From contig CAZGRP010000034.1 of NCBI GenBank assembly GCA_964527995.1, forward strand, positions 1 through 42,440: 42,440 bases of DNA, read 5' to 3'. Source of the DNA: CAZGRP01 sp964527995 (lineage in GTDB: Bacteria > Zhuqueibacterota > Zhuqueibacteria > Oceanimicrobiales > CAZGRP01). The stretch's first letter is position 1. Every line of letters begins with the position of its first letter. A program made the position numbers and the translations under genes. The notes beneath the pieces are model-generated. The model was given only the letters and a program-made list of their open reading frames with translations, was not told the origin of the DNA and searched no databases. Of this stretch, positions 14,783 to 22,971 are shown in pieces.

Positions 14783-15706
14783 ATGAAGATCTTTTCTGGC
14801 ACAGCGCATCCGGAGATTGCCCGTCGCATCGCTGCCTACCTGGGCATGCAGGTCGGTGCAGCCGAAATCCGTCAGTTCAGCGATGGCGAAATCTGGGTAA
14901 AGTACAATGAGAATATCCGCGGTGCGGATCTGTTCATCGTGCAGCCGACCTTCGCACCGCCACGCAACCTGCTCGAGCTCCTGATGATGATCGACGCGGC
15001 CCGCCGGGCCTCGGCACGCAGAATCACTGCAGTGATCCCCTATTTCGGCTATGCCCGGCAAGACCGCAAGGATCAGCCGCGGGTGTCGATCACAGCCAAG
15101 CTCGTCGCCAATCTAATTGTCACCGCCGGTGCGGACCGCGTGCTGACGATGGACCTGCATGCGCCGCAGATTCAGGGATTTTTTGACATCCCCGTGGACC
15201 ATCTCTATTCGTCCACGATTTTTTCCGAGTATTTTCGCGAATTGAACATCCCCAAACTGACGGTGGTGTCGCCCGACACCGGCGGCATCCCGATGGCGCG
15301 GGCTTATGCCAAACGCCTCAAAGCGCCGCTGGCCCTCATCGACAAGCGCCGGCCCGAGCCCGATGTCGCCGAGGTCATGCACATCATCGGTAAGGTCGAA
15401 GGCCGCAACATCCTGATTATCGACGACATCGTCGATACCGCCGGCACTTTGGTGACGGCTGCGAAAGCACTGCGCGAAAAGGGAGCGGAAAAGGTGTACG
15501 CAGCGTGCACGCACCCGATCCTCTCCGGCCGGGCGATCGAGCGCCTGAAAGGCTCCGACATCGAGACCCTTTTCGTGACCGATTCGGTGCCGCTGTCGCC
15601 CGAGAGGAAATTCGACCGCATCGAAGTTCTGAGTGCGGCCGAGCTTTTTGGGGAGGCCATTCGCCGAATCCATGAAGAACGATCGATCAGTGTTCTTTTT
15701 GACTGA
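14783..15706 (+). CDS. prs: Ribose-phosphate pyrophosphokinase
   Basis: 307 residues. It makes PRPP from ribose 5-phosphate and ATP for nucleotide, His and Trp synthesis. Motifs are KIFSGTAHPEIARRIA at the N-terminus, FSDGEIWVKYNENIRG, the ATP loop YFGYARQDRKDQPR, the catalytic TMDLHAPQIQGFFDIPVDHL and the PRPP loop ILIIDDIVDTAGTL. It follows tRNA-Gln by about 90 bases and precedes rplY by 27. The ATG lacks a strong ribosome site, but the N-terminus matches the family exactly. Confidence 0.97.
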   Translation: MKIFSGTAHPEIARRIAAYLGMQVGAAEIRQFSDGEIWVKYNENIRGADLFIVQPTFAPPRNLLELLMMIDAARRASARRITAVIPYFGYARQDRKDQPRVSITAKLVANLIVTAGADRVLTMDLHAPQIQGFFDIPVDHLYSSTIFSEYFRELNIPKLTVVSPDTGGIPMARAYAKRLKAPLALIDKRRPEPDVAEVMHIIGKVEGRNILIIDDIVDTAGTLVTAAKALREKGAEKVYAACTHPILSGRAIERLKGSDIETLFVTDSVPLSPERKFDRIEVLSAAELFGEAIRRIHEERSISVLFD

Positions 15707-15733
15707 CAGCAATCCAATAACCACGGAGCAGTT

Positions 15734-16384
15734 ATGGAGCTTGTTCTAAAAGTCGAACCCCGAGCTACCGGGAAAAAGGTGGTAAAGTCGCTACGCCGAG
15801 AGGGCAAGGTGCCCGGCATCTATTATCATCATGGCGAGGAGAGTATCCCGGTCGCCGTCGATGCCAAGGCTCTACGAACGGTCGCCCATGCCGAGTCTTC
15901 CTTGATCGACCTTGAATTCAGTGATGGCCGTAAAGCCAAATGTGTAATCCGTGAGGTTCAGCGAGACCCGGTGCGCGGCGAGTTCCTGCATGTCGACTTG
16001 ATGGGAATCCGCCTTGCCGAGTCGGTGACTGTGGAAGTGCCGGTGCATGTCGTCGGCGTCCCAGTGGGCGTCAAGGACAAAGGCGGAGTCCTGCAGCAGG
16101 CGCTGCGCCATGTGGAGATCGAATGTCTGCCGCTAGATATCCCGGAGTTCGTCGAGATCGATGTGAGCGGTCTTGATATCCAGGATTCGCTCCATGTCTC
16201 CGACCTGCAGCTCGAGGGTATCAAAATTCTCACCGATCCGGAGCAGCTGGTCGTCACCGTCCGGCCGCCGAGGGTCCACGCCGAGGTTGTCGAGGAGGCC
16301 GTGGAAGAAGAGGCGGAGGCCCAGCCGGAGGTGATCGGCCGCGAATCCGAGTCGGCGGAGAAGAGTGCCGGCGAAGAGTCCTGA
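15734..16384 (+). CDS. rplY: 50S ribosomal protein L25 / general stress protein Ctc
   Basis: 216 residues of the long (TL5/Ctc) form. The N-terminal 5S-rRNA-binding L25 domain (about 1-92) contains GKKVVKSLRREGKVPGIYY and CVIREVQRDPVRGEFLHVDL. The C-terminal beta domain (about 93-180) contains GVPVGVKDKGGVLQQALR and DIPEFVEIDVSGL. A Glu/Ala-rich acidic tail ends the protein. It lies between prs and pth, the usual order. Confidence 0.95.
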   Translation: MELVLKVEPRATGKKVVKSLRREGKVPGIYYHHGEESIPVAVDAKALRTVAHAESSLIDLEFSDGRKAKCVIREVQRDPVRGEFLHVDLMGIRLAESVTVEVPVHVVGVPVGVKDKGGVLQQALRHVEIECLPLDIPEFVEIDVSGLDIQDSLHVSDLQLEGIKILTDPEQLVVTVRPPRVHAEVVEEAVEEEAEAQPEVIGRESESAEKSAGEES

Positions 16385-16401
16385 TCGGCCCTCGCACGAC
16401 G

Positions 16402-16968
16402 ATGCCGACTCCATCTGCTTTGGTCGGTCTGGGAAATCCGGGCAGCGAGTACGAGCTAACCCGGCACAACGTTGGCTTTCTCGTCGTCGACCGCATCGCC
16501 CACCTTTTGAAGGCGCGATTCAAACCCGGCAAAGGCCGCTATCACTTGGCACAATGTACCTACAGAGAGCGGCACGTGCTGCTGGTTAAGCCCCAGACCT
16601 ACATGAATGCCAGCGGCGAGGCGGTGTCGGAGTTGGTGCACCGCCACCAGGTCCCACTCGAACAACTCCTCATCATTCTGGACGATTTCCAGCTTCCGCT
16701 GGGAAAAATTCGCCTGCGTCCACGGGGGAGTGACGGAGGCCACAAAGGTCTGGCTTCTGTGATCTATCACTTGCGTAGCGAGGAGATACCGCGCCTTCGC
16801 GTAGGCATCGGTGACCACCTGCGCGGCGATCCGGTCTCGTTCGTGTTGTCGAAGTTCACTCGCGACGAGATGCAGCAAGTGCCCGACATGGTCGATCGCG
16901 CCGCCCAGGCGGCGCTGGCTTTCGTCGCCGACGGCATTGAAGCCGCGATGAACCGCTTCAACGCTTGA
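16402..16968 (+). CDS. pth: Peptidyl-tRNA hydrolase
   Basis: 188 residues. It frees tRNA from peptidyl-tRNA dropped off ribosomes. Motifs are ALVGLGNPGSEYELTRHNVGF with the catalytic His, VKPQTYMNASGEAV, and ILDDFQLPLGKIRLRPRGSDGGHKGL with the catalytic Asp. It starts 17 bases after rplY, so they are co-transcribed. Confidence 0.96.
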   Translation: MPTPSALVGLGNPGSEYELTRHNVGFLVVDRIAHLLKARFKPGKGRYHLAQCTYRERHVLLVKPQTYMNASGEAVSELVHRHQVPLEQLLIILDDFQLPLGKIRLRPRGSDGGHKGLASVIYHLRSEEIPRLRVGIGDHLRGDPVSFVLSKFTRDEMQQVPDMVDRAAQAALAFVADGIEAAMNRFNA

Positions 16969-17091
16969 AACCTCTACCCGACGTCCGGCCACAGCCCGGC
17001 TGGTGGAGGATGGCGAAGAGTTTGAGAACCACACAAGTCGATGGAAGAGGTGATCTGGATTGCAAAGTAGAACAACGTATGGAGGAGCGCT

Positions 17092-19110
17092 TTGATAATC
17101 ATTCCCGCGATCGGAAGTCTGCTTGCGCTTGCTTTTGTTGCTTACCTGGCTTTTGACGTGCTGCGCCAGGATCCGGGCAACGCAACCATGGTGCAGATCT
17201 CGAAAAGTGTCCAGGATGGCGCCAAAGCATTCTTGAAACGGGAGTATACCTATGTCGCGACTTTTGTTCTGATCATCGCCGCTTTGATCGCAGCGGCCCC
17301 CTTCGTCTCACAGGTTGAACTGAGCTGGAGGACGTCGGTCGCTTTCATCTTCGGGTCCACGATGTCGGCCCTGGCGGGTTACATCGGCATGAGCATCGCC
17401 ACGCGGGCCAACAGTCGCACTGCCCAAGGCGCACTCAGCGGCGGCCTCAAGGGAGCGCTCAGCGTGGCTGTCGGCGGTGGCGCCGTCATGGGCATGAGTG
17501 TGGTCGGCCTGGCGCTTCTGGGTCTCAGCATTGTCTACGTTATTTTCAAGGGCGAGCCCGCCGACATCAACGGCTACGCCATGGGGGCCAGTCTGGTGGC
17601 GCTGTTCGCCCGTAGCGGCGGCGGCATCTTTACCAAGGGTGCCGATATGGCCGCCGACCTCGTGGGCAAGGTGGAGGCTGGCATTCCCGAAGACGATCCA
17701 CGCAATGCGGCTGTGATTGCCGATAATGTCGGCGACAACGTCGGCGATGTCGCCGGCCTGGGCGCCGACCTGCTGGAATCCTACGTCGAATCCATGATCG
17801 CCTCGATGGCCATCGCCGCCACCCTGGGCATGGTGTCGGTCTCCCGGCAGCTCCAGATGTTGCCCCTCTACATTGCTTCGGCCGGCATCGTCGCCTCGAT
17901 TCTGGGGATCATTTATGTGCGTATTGCCGGGCGCGGCAATCCGCAGAACGCTCTGATGGGTGGCACCTATGTCAGCGCCCTTCTGACGGCGATCGCCACC
18001 TACCTCATCGTCAGGGGATATGGTGCCCCATTCACCGAGGACGGCATCTCCTACTCGCTTATGGGGCCCTTCTGGGCCACTCTCTCCGGCGTCATTTCGG
18101 GTATGGTCGTCGGCTTCATCAGTGAGTACTTTACGTCCGGAAAATACAAACCTGTGCGGCGCCTGGCCGAGGACTCCCAGAGCGGCCCGGCGTTGACAGT
18201 GACAGGTGGTTTGGCCCTGGGCATGGCGTCGACGGCGATCCCGGTGATTATTCTGGCCCTCGCGGTCCTCGTATCCTATGAAGTGTCCGGTGTTTATGGT
18301 GTTGCCATGGCTGCGGTGGGCATGCTGGCGACAACCGGAATGGTGGTCGCCGTTGACTCCTACGGCCCGGTTGCCGACAACGCCGGCGGCATCGCCGAGA
18401 TGGCCCAGCTCGACCCGGAGGTACGGCAGATCACTGACAATCTGGATGCTGTCGGCAACACCACTGCCGCCATCGGCAAAGGTTTCGCCATCGGCTCGGC
18501 CGCCTTCGCCGCCATGGGCTTGCTCGTGGCCTACATGAGGTCCGTACGGCTGACGGCCGCCGATATCCAGAATCCTTCCGTCATCGCCGGTCTCCTCATC
18601 GGTGGCATGATGCCGTTCTTCTTCTCCTCGATGCTTTTCCACGCCGTCAGCAAGGTTGCTTTCAAAATGATTGGAGAGGTTCGCCGCCAGTTCCGCGAGA
18701 TCAAAGGATTGATGGAGGGCAAGGTCATGCCCGATTCGGCCCGCTGCGTCGACATCAGCACAGTCGGCGCCATTCAGGGCATGCTGCTGCCGGGAATCCT
18801 GGCGATCCTGGCACCTGTGATCGTTGGACTCGTTCTTGGTAAGGAGGCTCTTGCCGGGTTTCTGGCGGGCGCCCTGGCGACCGGTCTGATGCTGGGCATC
18901 AGCATGGCCAACTCGGGTGGCGCCATGGATAATGCAAAGAAGTTCATCGAGGAGGGACATTTTGGTGGCAAAGGCTCCGAGGCGCACAAAGCCGCCGTCA
19001 TCGGCGACACGGTGGGCGACCCCTTGAAAGACACGGTGGGGCCTTCCATCAATATCCTGATCAAGCTGATGGCGGTGATTTCATTGGTACTGGCTCCGCT
19101 GTTTGTCTAG
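17092..19110 (+). CDS. hppA: Membrane pyrophosphatase, K+-dependent ion pump
   Basis: A 672-residue integral membrane pump hydrolysing PPi to move Na+ or H+ outward. The start is TTG after TATGGAGGAGCG. Substrate-binding motifs are ADLVGKVEAGIPEDDPRNAAVIADNVGDNVGD near residue 185 and the C-terminal GDTVGDPLKDTVGPS. GNTTAAIGKGFAIGSAA carries Ala where K+-independent enzymes have Lys, which points to the K+-dependent class. Ion specificity (Na+ versus H+) cannot be decided by eye. ADMAADLVGKVE differs slightly from the usual ADVGADLVGKVE. Such pumps suit energy-limited or anaerobic life. Confidence 0.96.
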   Translation: MIIIPAIGSLLALAFVAYLAFDVLRQDPGNATMVQISKSVQDGAKAFLKREYTYVATFVLIIAALIAAAPFVSQVELSWRTSVAFIFGSTMSALAGYIGMSIATRANSRTAQGALSGGLKGALSVAVGGGAVMGMSVVGLALLGLSIVYVIFKGEPADINGYAMGASLVALFARSGGGIFTKGADMAADLVGKVEAGIPEDDPRNAAVIADNVGDNVGDVAGLGADLLESYVESMIASMAIAATLGMVSVSRQLQMLPLYIASAGIVASILGIIYVRIAGRGNPQNALMGGTYVSALLTAIATYLIVRGYGAPFTEDGISYSLMGPFWATLSGVISGMVVGFISEYFTSGKYKPVRRLAEDSQSGPALTVTGGLALGMASTAIPVIILALAVLVSYEVSGVYGVAMAAVGMLATTGMVVAVDSYGPVADNAGGIAEMAQLDPEVRQITDNLDAVGNTTAAIGKGFAIGSAAFAAMGLLVAYMRSVRLTAADIQNPSVIAGLLIGGMMPFFFSSMLFHAVSKVAFKMIGEVRRQFREIKGLMEGKVMPDSARCVDISTVGAIQGMLLPGILAILAPVIVGLVLGKEALAGFLAGALATGLMLGISMANSGGAMDNAKKFIEEGHFGGKGSEAHKAAVIGDTVGDPLKDTVGPSINILIKLMAVISLVLAPLFV

Positions 19111-19148
19111 CGTAGCCGTTGGCATCGACAAAGGAGGTGAGAAGACCA

Positions 19149-19712
19149 TTGAGGCTCTATGAAACAACTCTGGTGATCGATTCGCTCTTGAAGTCGGACG
19201 ACATCGAGCGTATCGTCCGCAATCTGAAGGAGTTCATCTCGAATAACGGTGGCGAGGTGGTCCGCGTGGAGGAGTGGGGTAAACGGCGTCTGGCCTACGA
19301 GATCGAGAAAAAGCAGTATGGCTACTATGTGTACGTTCGCTTTCAGGCGCCGCCGAACCTGCCCAAGCTGCTCGAACGCGAATATCGACTGAACGACAAC
19401 ATCCTGCGCTACCTTACGGTTCTGGTCGACCCGAAGCTGCTGCTCAAAGAGGAACGGCAGCGGACCATTCAGCAGCAGGCGGCCAGAGGTCGCCCGTCAC
19501 AGCGGCCAGCCGCCGAGGCCGCCGAGGCGACAGCACCGGCCGAAACCGCCGGCGGGCAGGCTTCGGAGGAGAAGCCTGTCGAGGCTGAACCCGAGGCTGC
19601 GGAAGCCACAACCTCGGAAGAAGCGACCGCTGATGCCGAAGCGACCTCGGGGGCGGAAACCCAAGAGGAACCGACAGAACCAACCGAAGACCAGGAGGTT
19701 ATCAAGACGTAA
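19149..19712 (+). CDS. rpsF: 30S ribosomal protein S6 with long acidic C-terminal tail
   Basis: The start is TTG 19149, eight bases after an ideal AAGGAGGTGA; an earlier in-frame TTG (19119) lies upstream of that site and is rejected. Residues 1-95 are S6: RLYETTLVIDSLLK, WGKRRLAYEIEKKQYGYYVY, YRLNDNILRYLTV. Residues 105-187 form an Ala/Glu/Thr-rich, probably disordered tail, making the protein about twice the usual size. It heads rpsF-ssb-rpsR-rplI. Confidence 0.95.
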   Translation: MRLYETTLVIDSLLKSDDIERIVRNLKEFISNNGGEVVRVEEWGKRRLAYEIEKKQYGYYVYVRFQAPPNLPKLLEREYRLNDNILRYLTVLVDPKLLLKEERQRTIQQQAARGRPSQRPAAEAAEATAPAETAGGQASEEKPVEAEPEAAEATTSEEATADAEATSGAETQEEPTEPTEDQEVIKT

Positions 19713-19779
19713 GGAAGCACACCTCATGAAATCATTCAAAACGCCACGGGATTGCTGATGTCATGAGGAGTCGAGGCAG

Positions 19780-20310
19780 ATGCAAGAGCTGAAAATGCCG
19801 GACCTGAACAATGTCCTCATCGCCGGCAACCTGACGTCCGATCCGACTTTTCGGAAGACGACCAACGGGACGCCGGTGGCGAACTTCTATATCGCGTCGA
19901 ATCGAAAGTTCAAGGACAATACCGGGCAGTGGCGCGAGAACGTCTGTTTCGTCGGCGTCGTCGCCTGGTACAAATTGGCGGAGAGCTGCTACGCCAACCT
20001 GCACAAGGGCAGTGCGGTCCTGATCGACGGCGAGCTGCAGAGTCGCAGCCTGCGCGCTGAAGATGGCACTTCTCGAAACATCGTTGAAATCAAGGCCCGC
20101 CGCATCCAGTTCCTCGACCGGCGACCGAGCCGCGATACGTCGGAGGAGAAAGGCGCCGTCGGATCGATGGAACGCGCGCCGAGCCAGGAGTCGGAAGGAG
20201 AAGAGCAGACCGGCTCAACGGCTCCGGAGGCCGAAGCCCCGGATGAGAATGACAGCCCGGCGCCTGACGCTGCGTTCCAGTTCGGCTACCGTGATTGGCG
20301 AACGCACTAG
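19780..20310 (+). CDS. ssb: Single-stranded DNA-binding protein
   Basis: 176 residues. An OB fold (about 6-112) opens DLNNVLIAGNLTSDPTFRKT and includes FYIASNRKF and VCFVGVVAWYKLAESC. An acidic, Pro/Ser/Glu-rich linker follows. The C-terminus reads FQFGYRDWRTH and lacks the acidic DDDIPF-type tip that normally recruits replication and repair proteins. Its position between rpsF and rpsR is conserved, so it is probably the main SSB. ATG 19780 has a GAGGAG-type site; the ATG five codons later is an alternative. Confidence 0.93.
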   Translation: MQELKMPDLNNVLIAGNLTSDPTFRKTTNGTPVANFYIASNRKFKDNTGQWRENVCFVGVVAWYKLAESCYANLHKGSAVLIDGELQSRSLRAEDGTSRNIVEIKARRIQFLDRRPSRDTSEEKGAVGSMERAPSQESEGEEQTGSTAPEAEAPDENDSPAPDAAFQFGYRDWRTH

Positions 20311-20376
20311 ACTAAGCCCAACATCGAAGTGAAACGTCTGTAGGCTGTATATACTAAAGTAGGAAGGAGAAGTACG

Positions 20377-20598
20377 ATGCTCAGAAAAAGACGGATCTGC
20401 CGCTTCTGCGAGGAGGGGGAGATCTTCATCGATTACAAGGACGAAAAAAAACTGGCACGGTTTACCACCGAGCAGGGCAAGATTATTCCTCGACGCACCT
20501 CGGGGACCTGTGCCCGGCACCAGCGGCAACTGACCACAGCTATCAAACGAGCCAGACATCTGGCGTTGTTGCCCTTCGTTGCCGACGTTCCCCGCTGA
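20377..20598 (+). CDS. rpsR: 30S ribosomal protein S18 (zinc-ribbon C+ form)
   Basis: 73 residues. The N-terminus has RICRFCEEGEIFIDYKD with Cys8 and Cys11. With Cys45 and His48 in TCARHQRQL this gives a complete four-ligand zinc site, unlike the C- paralogues. TEQGKIIPRRTSGT is the family core. The ribosome site is AGGAAGGAGA. The C-terminal LLPFVADVPR is slightly shortened. Confidence 0.95.
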   Translation: MLRKRRICRFCEEGEIFIDYKDEKKLARFTTEQGKIIPRRTSGTCARHQRQLTTAIKRARHLALLPFVADVPR

Positions 20599-20749
20599 GG
20601 CCTGCCGGCGCCGGAGACAGAGCAAGCTGGCAGCGTAGTCTGCGAGCGCTCTGGCATCCGGCAAAGACGACAGAGGCTCGAAGCGATGAAGGCTCTGGTC
20701 TCTACGACTTTTCAGAGAATGTAGACGGAATCAACAGGCAAAGGGAGCC

Positions 20750-21193
20750 ATGAGAATCATCTTGCGACAAGAAGTGGAAAACCTCGGCGGCATGGGCGAT
20801 ATCGTCGAGGTGAAAGACGGTTACGCCCGCAACTACCTCATCCCGAAAGGTTGGGCAGTACCTGCCACGAAACAGAACCTGAGGCAGTTCGAGGAAGAGA
20901 AGAAACGCCTGCTTCTCCGCGAGAACAAGGAGCGGCGGGCGGCTGAGGTACTGGCCGAACAACTAGGCAAAATCTCCATCACCGCCCACGTCGCTGTGGG
21001 TGAGGAAGACAGGATTTTCGGTGCCGTCACAAGCCACGACGTAGCTCAGTTGCTGCAAGAAAAAGGGTTCAACATCGATCGCCGAAAAATCGTTCTCGAA
21101 GAGCCGATCAAAGCGCTCGGCATCTACGAAGTGCCGATCAAGCTCCACCCCGAGGTCGTTGCCAAGGTGAAGGTGTGGGTGGTGAGGGAGTAG
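20750..21193 (+). CDS. rplI: 50S ribosomal protein L9
   Basis: 147 residues with the two-domain L9 architecture. The N-terminal 23S-binding domain is MRIILRQEVENLGGMGDIVEVKDGYARNYLIPKG. A long charged connecting helix (about 45-75, FEEEKKRLLLRENKERRAAEVL) leads to the C-terminal domain (IFGAVTSHDVAQLL, KIVLEEPIKALGIYEVPIKLH). It lies 151 bases after rpsR; I see no separate promoter in that gap. It is the last gene of the ribosomal operon. Confidence 0.96.
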   Translation: MRIILRQEVENLGGMGDIVEVKDGYARNYLIPKGWAVPATKQNLRQFEEEKKRLLLRENKERRAAEVLAEQLGKISITAHVAVGEEDRIFGAVTSHDVAQLLQEKGFNIDRRKIVLEEPIKALGIYEVPIKLHPEVVAKVKVWVVRE

Positions 21194-21235
21194 GACTCAG
21201 GCAGTCGACGGGTCGAGGGATGGCCGAAAAACCGG

Positions 21236-21264
21236 TTGACTTTTTTGTGCGCAAGTGTTAAATT
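21236..21264 (+). promoter_or_regulatory. Sigma70-type promoter of the 21350 operon
   Basis: TTGACT (21236-21241), a 17-base spacer, then TAAATT (21259-21264), in an AT-rich interval after rplI. It predicts transcription from about 21271, upstream of the GGAGGAGAG that precedes ATG 21350. Confidence 0.65.
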
Positions 21265-21349
21265 TTCATACATTCTTGCGAATATTGCGATGCTTTCCCC
21301 GGGACGACACCGGGGGTCGCTGCCGGAGAGTCTATACTGCGGAGGAGAG

Positions 21350-21643
21350 ATGCGAGGGTTCATTGCGGAAGCCCGGGATGCGATCGAGCTTCGATTGACC
21401 CTCAGTGTAATTCTCGGCCAGCTTGACGAGACCATTGCCCAGGTCTGGAAAGATGCGATCCGCAGTTTAGACGATCGTGAAATCGTGCAGCTCATTCGAT
21501 GCGTCTGGAACCTCCCTGAGACCCAGTCATCCTCTGCCACCCTCAGGTTTTTGATGGAGAAGCATTACCCCTTCCGCGAGCTCATCCTCTACAAGACCGA
21601 CGAGGAATTCAAGCGGCGCATGGGCTTGTTGGATTTCGAGTAA
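21350..21643 (+). CDS. Small helical protein, unknown
   Basis: 97 residues, starting at an ATG immediately behind GCGGAGGAGAG. The frame is open further upstream, but that part overlaps the promoter. The sequence is predicted helical and amphipathic (EARDAIELRLTLSVILGQLDETIAQVWKDAI), with one Cys and a charged C-terminus (FKRRMGLLDFE). No family was recognised. It is followed 90 bases later by a small zinc-ribbon-like gene and then a strong terminator, so the two probably form one transcript with their own promoter. Confidence 0.65.
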   Translation: MRGFIAEARDAIELRLTLSVILGQLDETIAQVWKDAIRSLDDREIVQLIRCVWNLPETQSSSATLRFLMEKHYPFRELILYKTDEEFKRRMGLLDFE

Positions 21644-21732
21644 GGTGACAAATGCTGAAGGTCAGGGGGTCGATTTGCCAAAGATGAAGCCACGAGGAAA
21701 TCACGGTATCACAGAGAGAGGGAGAAACTGAG

Positions 21733-21945
21733 ATGGAGGGGAGGTTCCCACACACGGAGCAGGTGTTTCCTGAGTGCCAAAAGTGCGCTACTGGCGTGTT
21801 GATTCCGCTATCGGACTACGGCCGAGAGGGCGCTTCGATTCTGTACAAGGCTTGGGTGTGCACCAACCCGGAGTGCGGCTTCAATATTCGGATCGACAAC
21901 GGCGAAATCAGCATCGGCAGGACGATCCGCCAGTCAACGAAGTAA
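21733..21945 (+). CDS. Small zinc-ribbon-like protein, unknown
   Basis: 70 residues. Four Cys in two pairs, CQKC near residue 15 and CTNPEC near residue 43, look like a treble-clef or zinc-ribbon knuckle. The intervening LIPLSDYGREGASILYKAWV would form the beta strands. It ends in a short polar tail. ATG follows GAGAGGGAGAAACTGAG. It is probably cotranscribed with the 21350 gene and ended by the terminator at 21976. No specific family is assigned. Confidence 0.65.
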   Translation: MEGRFPHTEQVFPECQKCATGVLIPLSDYGREGASILYKAWVCTNPECGFNIRIDNGEISIGRTIRQSTK

Positions 21946-21975
21946 AGTCGATCACCGTACTTGCTCTTTGAGAAG

Positions 21976-22016
21976 ATAGGGTAGGGGCGTCTTCACGCCT
22001 TGTGCCCTATTTTTTT
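21976..22016 (+). terminator. Intrinsic terminator abutting the YbbR-like gene
   Basis: The outer stem ATAGGG/CCCTAT and inner stem GGCGT/ACGCC with loop CTTC are followed directly by seven T. It ends two bases before the ATG at 22019, so the hairpin could terminate the upstream operon and also leave the next gene without a ribosome site. Confidence 0.85.
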
Positions 22017-22018
22017 GT

Positions 22019-22969
22019 ATGCACAGGATGCCGATTCGTCTGTTCCAAAACTATCGTGCCAAACTCGTTGTCCTGGCGCTGGCGATTTTCCTTTGGTTCT
22101 ACGTAGTCACCGAGGAGCAGTATGAGTACGCCCTCGACATCCCCGTGGTGGTCGTGAACCTGCGCGAAGACCGCGTCATCCGCAACCAGATCCCCGAGCG
22201 TGCCCGCGTGCTGTTCGAAGGCACGGGCAAGTCTTTGATCGGCCTGATGCTGAATCCCGACGCCCGCCTGGTGCTCGACCTCCGCAACATCCGTTATCGC
22301 TACACCTTCCACCTGGCCCCGAAACGTGTCCAATTCGACCGCCGCAATCCGCGCTTGGTGGCCCTCAGGATCGTCCATCCGGACACGATCACCGTTCTGC
22401 TGGCCGAAAAACGGCGTCGCAAGCTACCCGTGCAGCCGCAGATCACCATCCAGCCGGCTGACGGCTACATGGTCGTCGGCACCGTCCGGATTTCCCCCGA
22501 CTCCGCCTGGGCGACCGGCCCCAAGGACCTGGTGGATGCACTGCGCGCGATCCCGACCGCGCCTCTCCACCTTGAGAACGTGCGCTCGGATGTCAAACGC
22601 CAGGTGAAGCTCCAGTTGCCCAGTGGCAGAAAAGTGAACATCTATCCCGACCGTGTGGAGCTGTTCGCCGACGTTCAGAAGCTGACAGAGAAGAGGTTGA
22701 CAGAGGTGCCGGTGGAGATTCGCAACCACCCCCGAAGCGTGCGCGTTGAATGCATACCGAGCACACTCAGTCTCACCCTGGAAGGTGGAATGGAACAATT
22801 GGTTCGACTGCGAAAGGAAGACATCGTCGCCTACATTGACTACCGGCGCTGGGACGGCAATCCGGATGGTGAGCTGACGGCCTACATCGAGACGCCACCC
22901 GGCATCCGGTATCGCGACGTCCTGCCGGCGCGCTTTCGGCTTCTGGTCCAAAAGGGAAATTCAGAATAA
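22019..22969 (+). CDS. YbbR-domain protein (CdaR-like)
   Basis: A 316-residue protein with one N-terminal transmembrane helix (about 15-30, KLVVLALAIFLWFYV) followed by YbbR-type beta repeats (DIPVVVVNLRED, LPVQPQITIQPADGYMVVGTVRISPDSAWATGP, EVPVEIRNHP). YbbR/CdaR proteins are extracytoplasmic and in Firmicutes regulate the diadenylate cyclase CdaA. No cdaA is seen here, so regulation of c-di-AMP is not implied. The first ATG sits just after a terminator T-run with no Shine-Dalgarno; ATG 22028 is possible but also lacks a good site. It may be leaderless from a promoter I cannot see, or be expressed by readthrough. It abuts tsaD. Confidence 0.8.
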   Translation: MHRMPIRLFQNYRAKLVVLALAIFLWFYVVTEEQYEYALDIPVVVVNLREDRVIRNQIPERARVLFEGTGKSLIGLMLNPDARLVLDLRNIRYRYTFHLAPKRVQFDRRNPRLVALRIVHPDTITVLLAEKRRRKLPVQPQITIQPADGYMVVGTVRISPDSAWATGPKDLVDALRAIPTAPLHLENVRSDVKRQVKLQLPSGRKVNIYPDRVELFADVQKLTEKRLTEVPVEIRNHPRSVRVECIPSTLSLTLEGGMEQLVRLRKEDIVAYIDYRRWDGNPDGELTAYIETPPGIRYRDVLPARFRLLVQKGNSE

Positions 22970-22971
22970 TC

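Noticed and set aside
17308..18987. 559-codon open frame on the minus strand inside hppA
   Set aside because: An antisense shadow of a high-GC gene. The plus-strand product is an unmistakable membrane pyrophosphatase, and the antisense product is His/Asp-rich low-complexity sequence.
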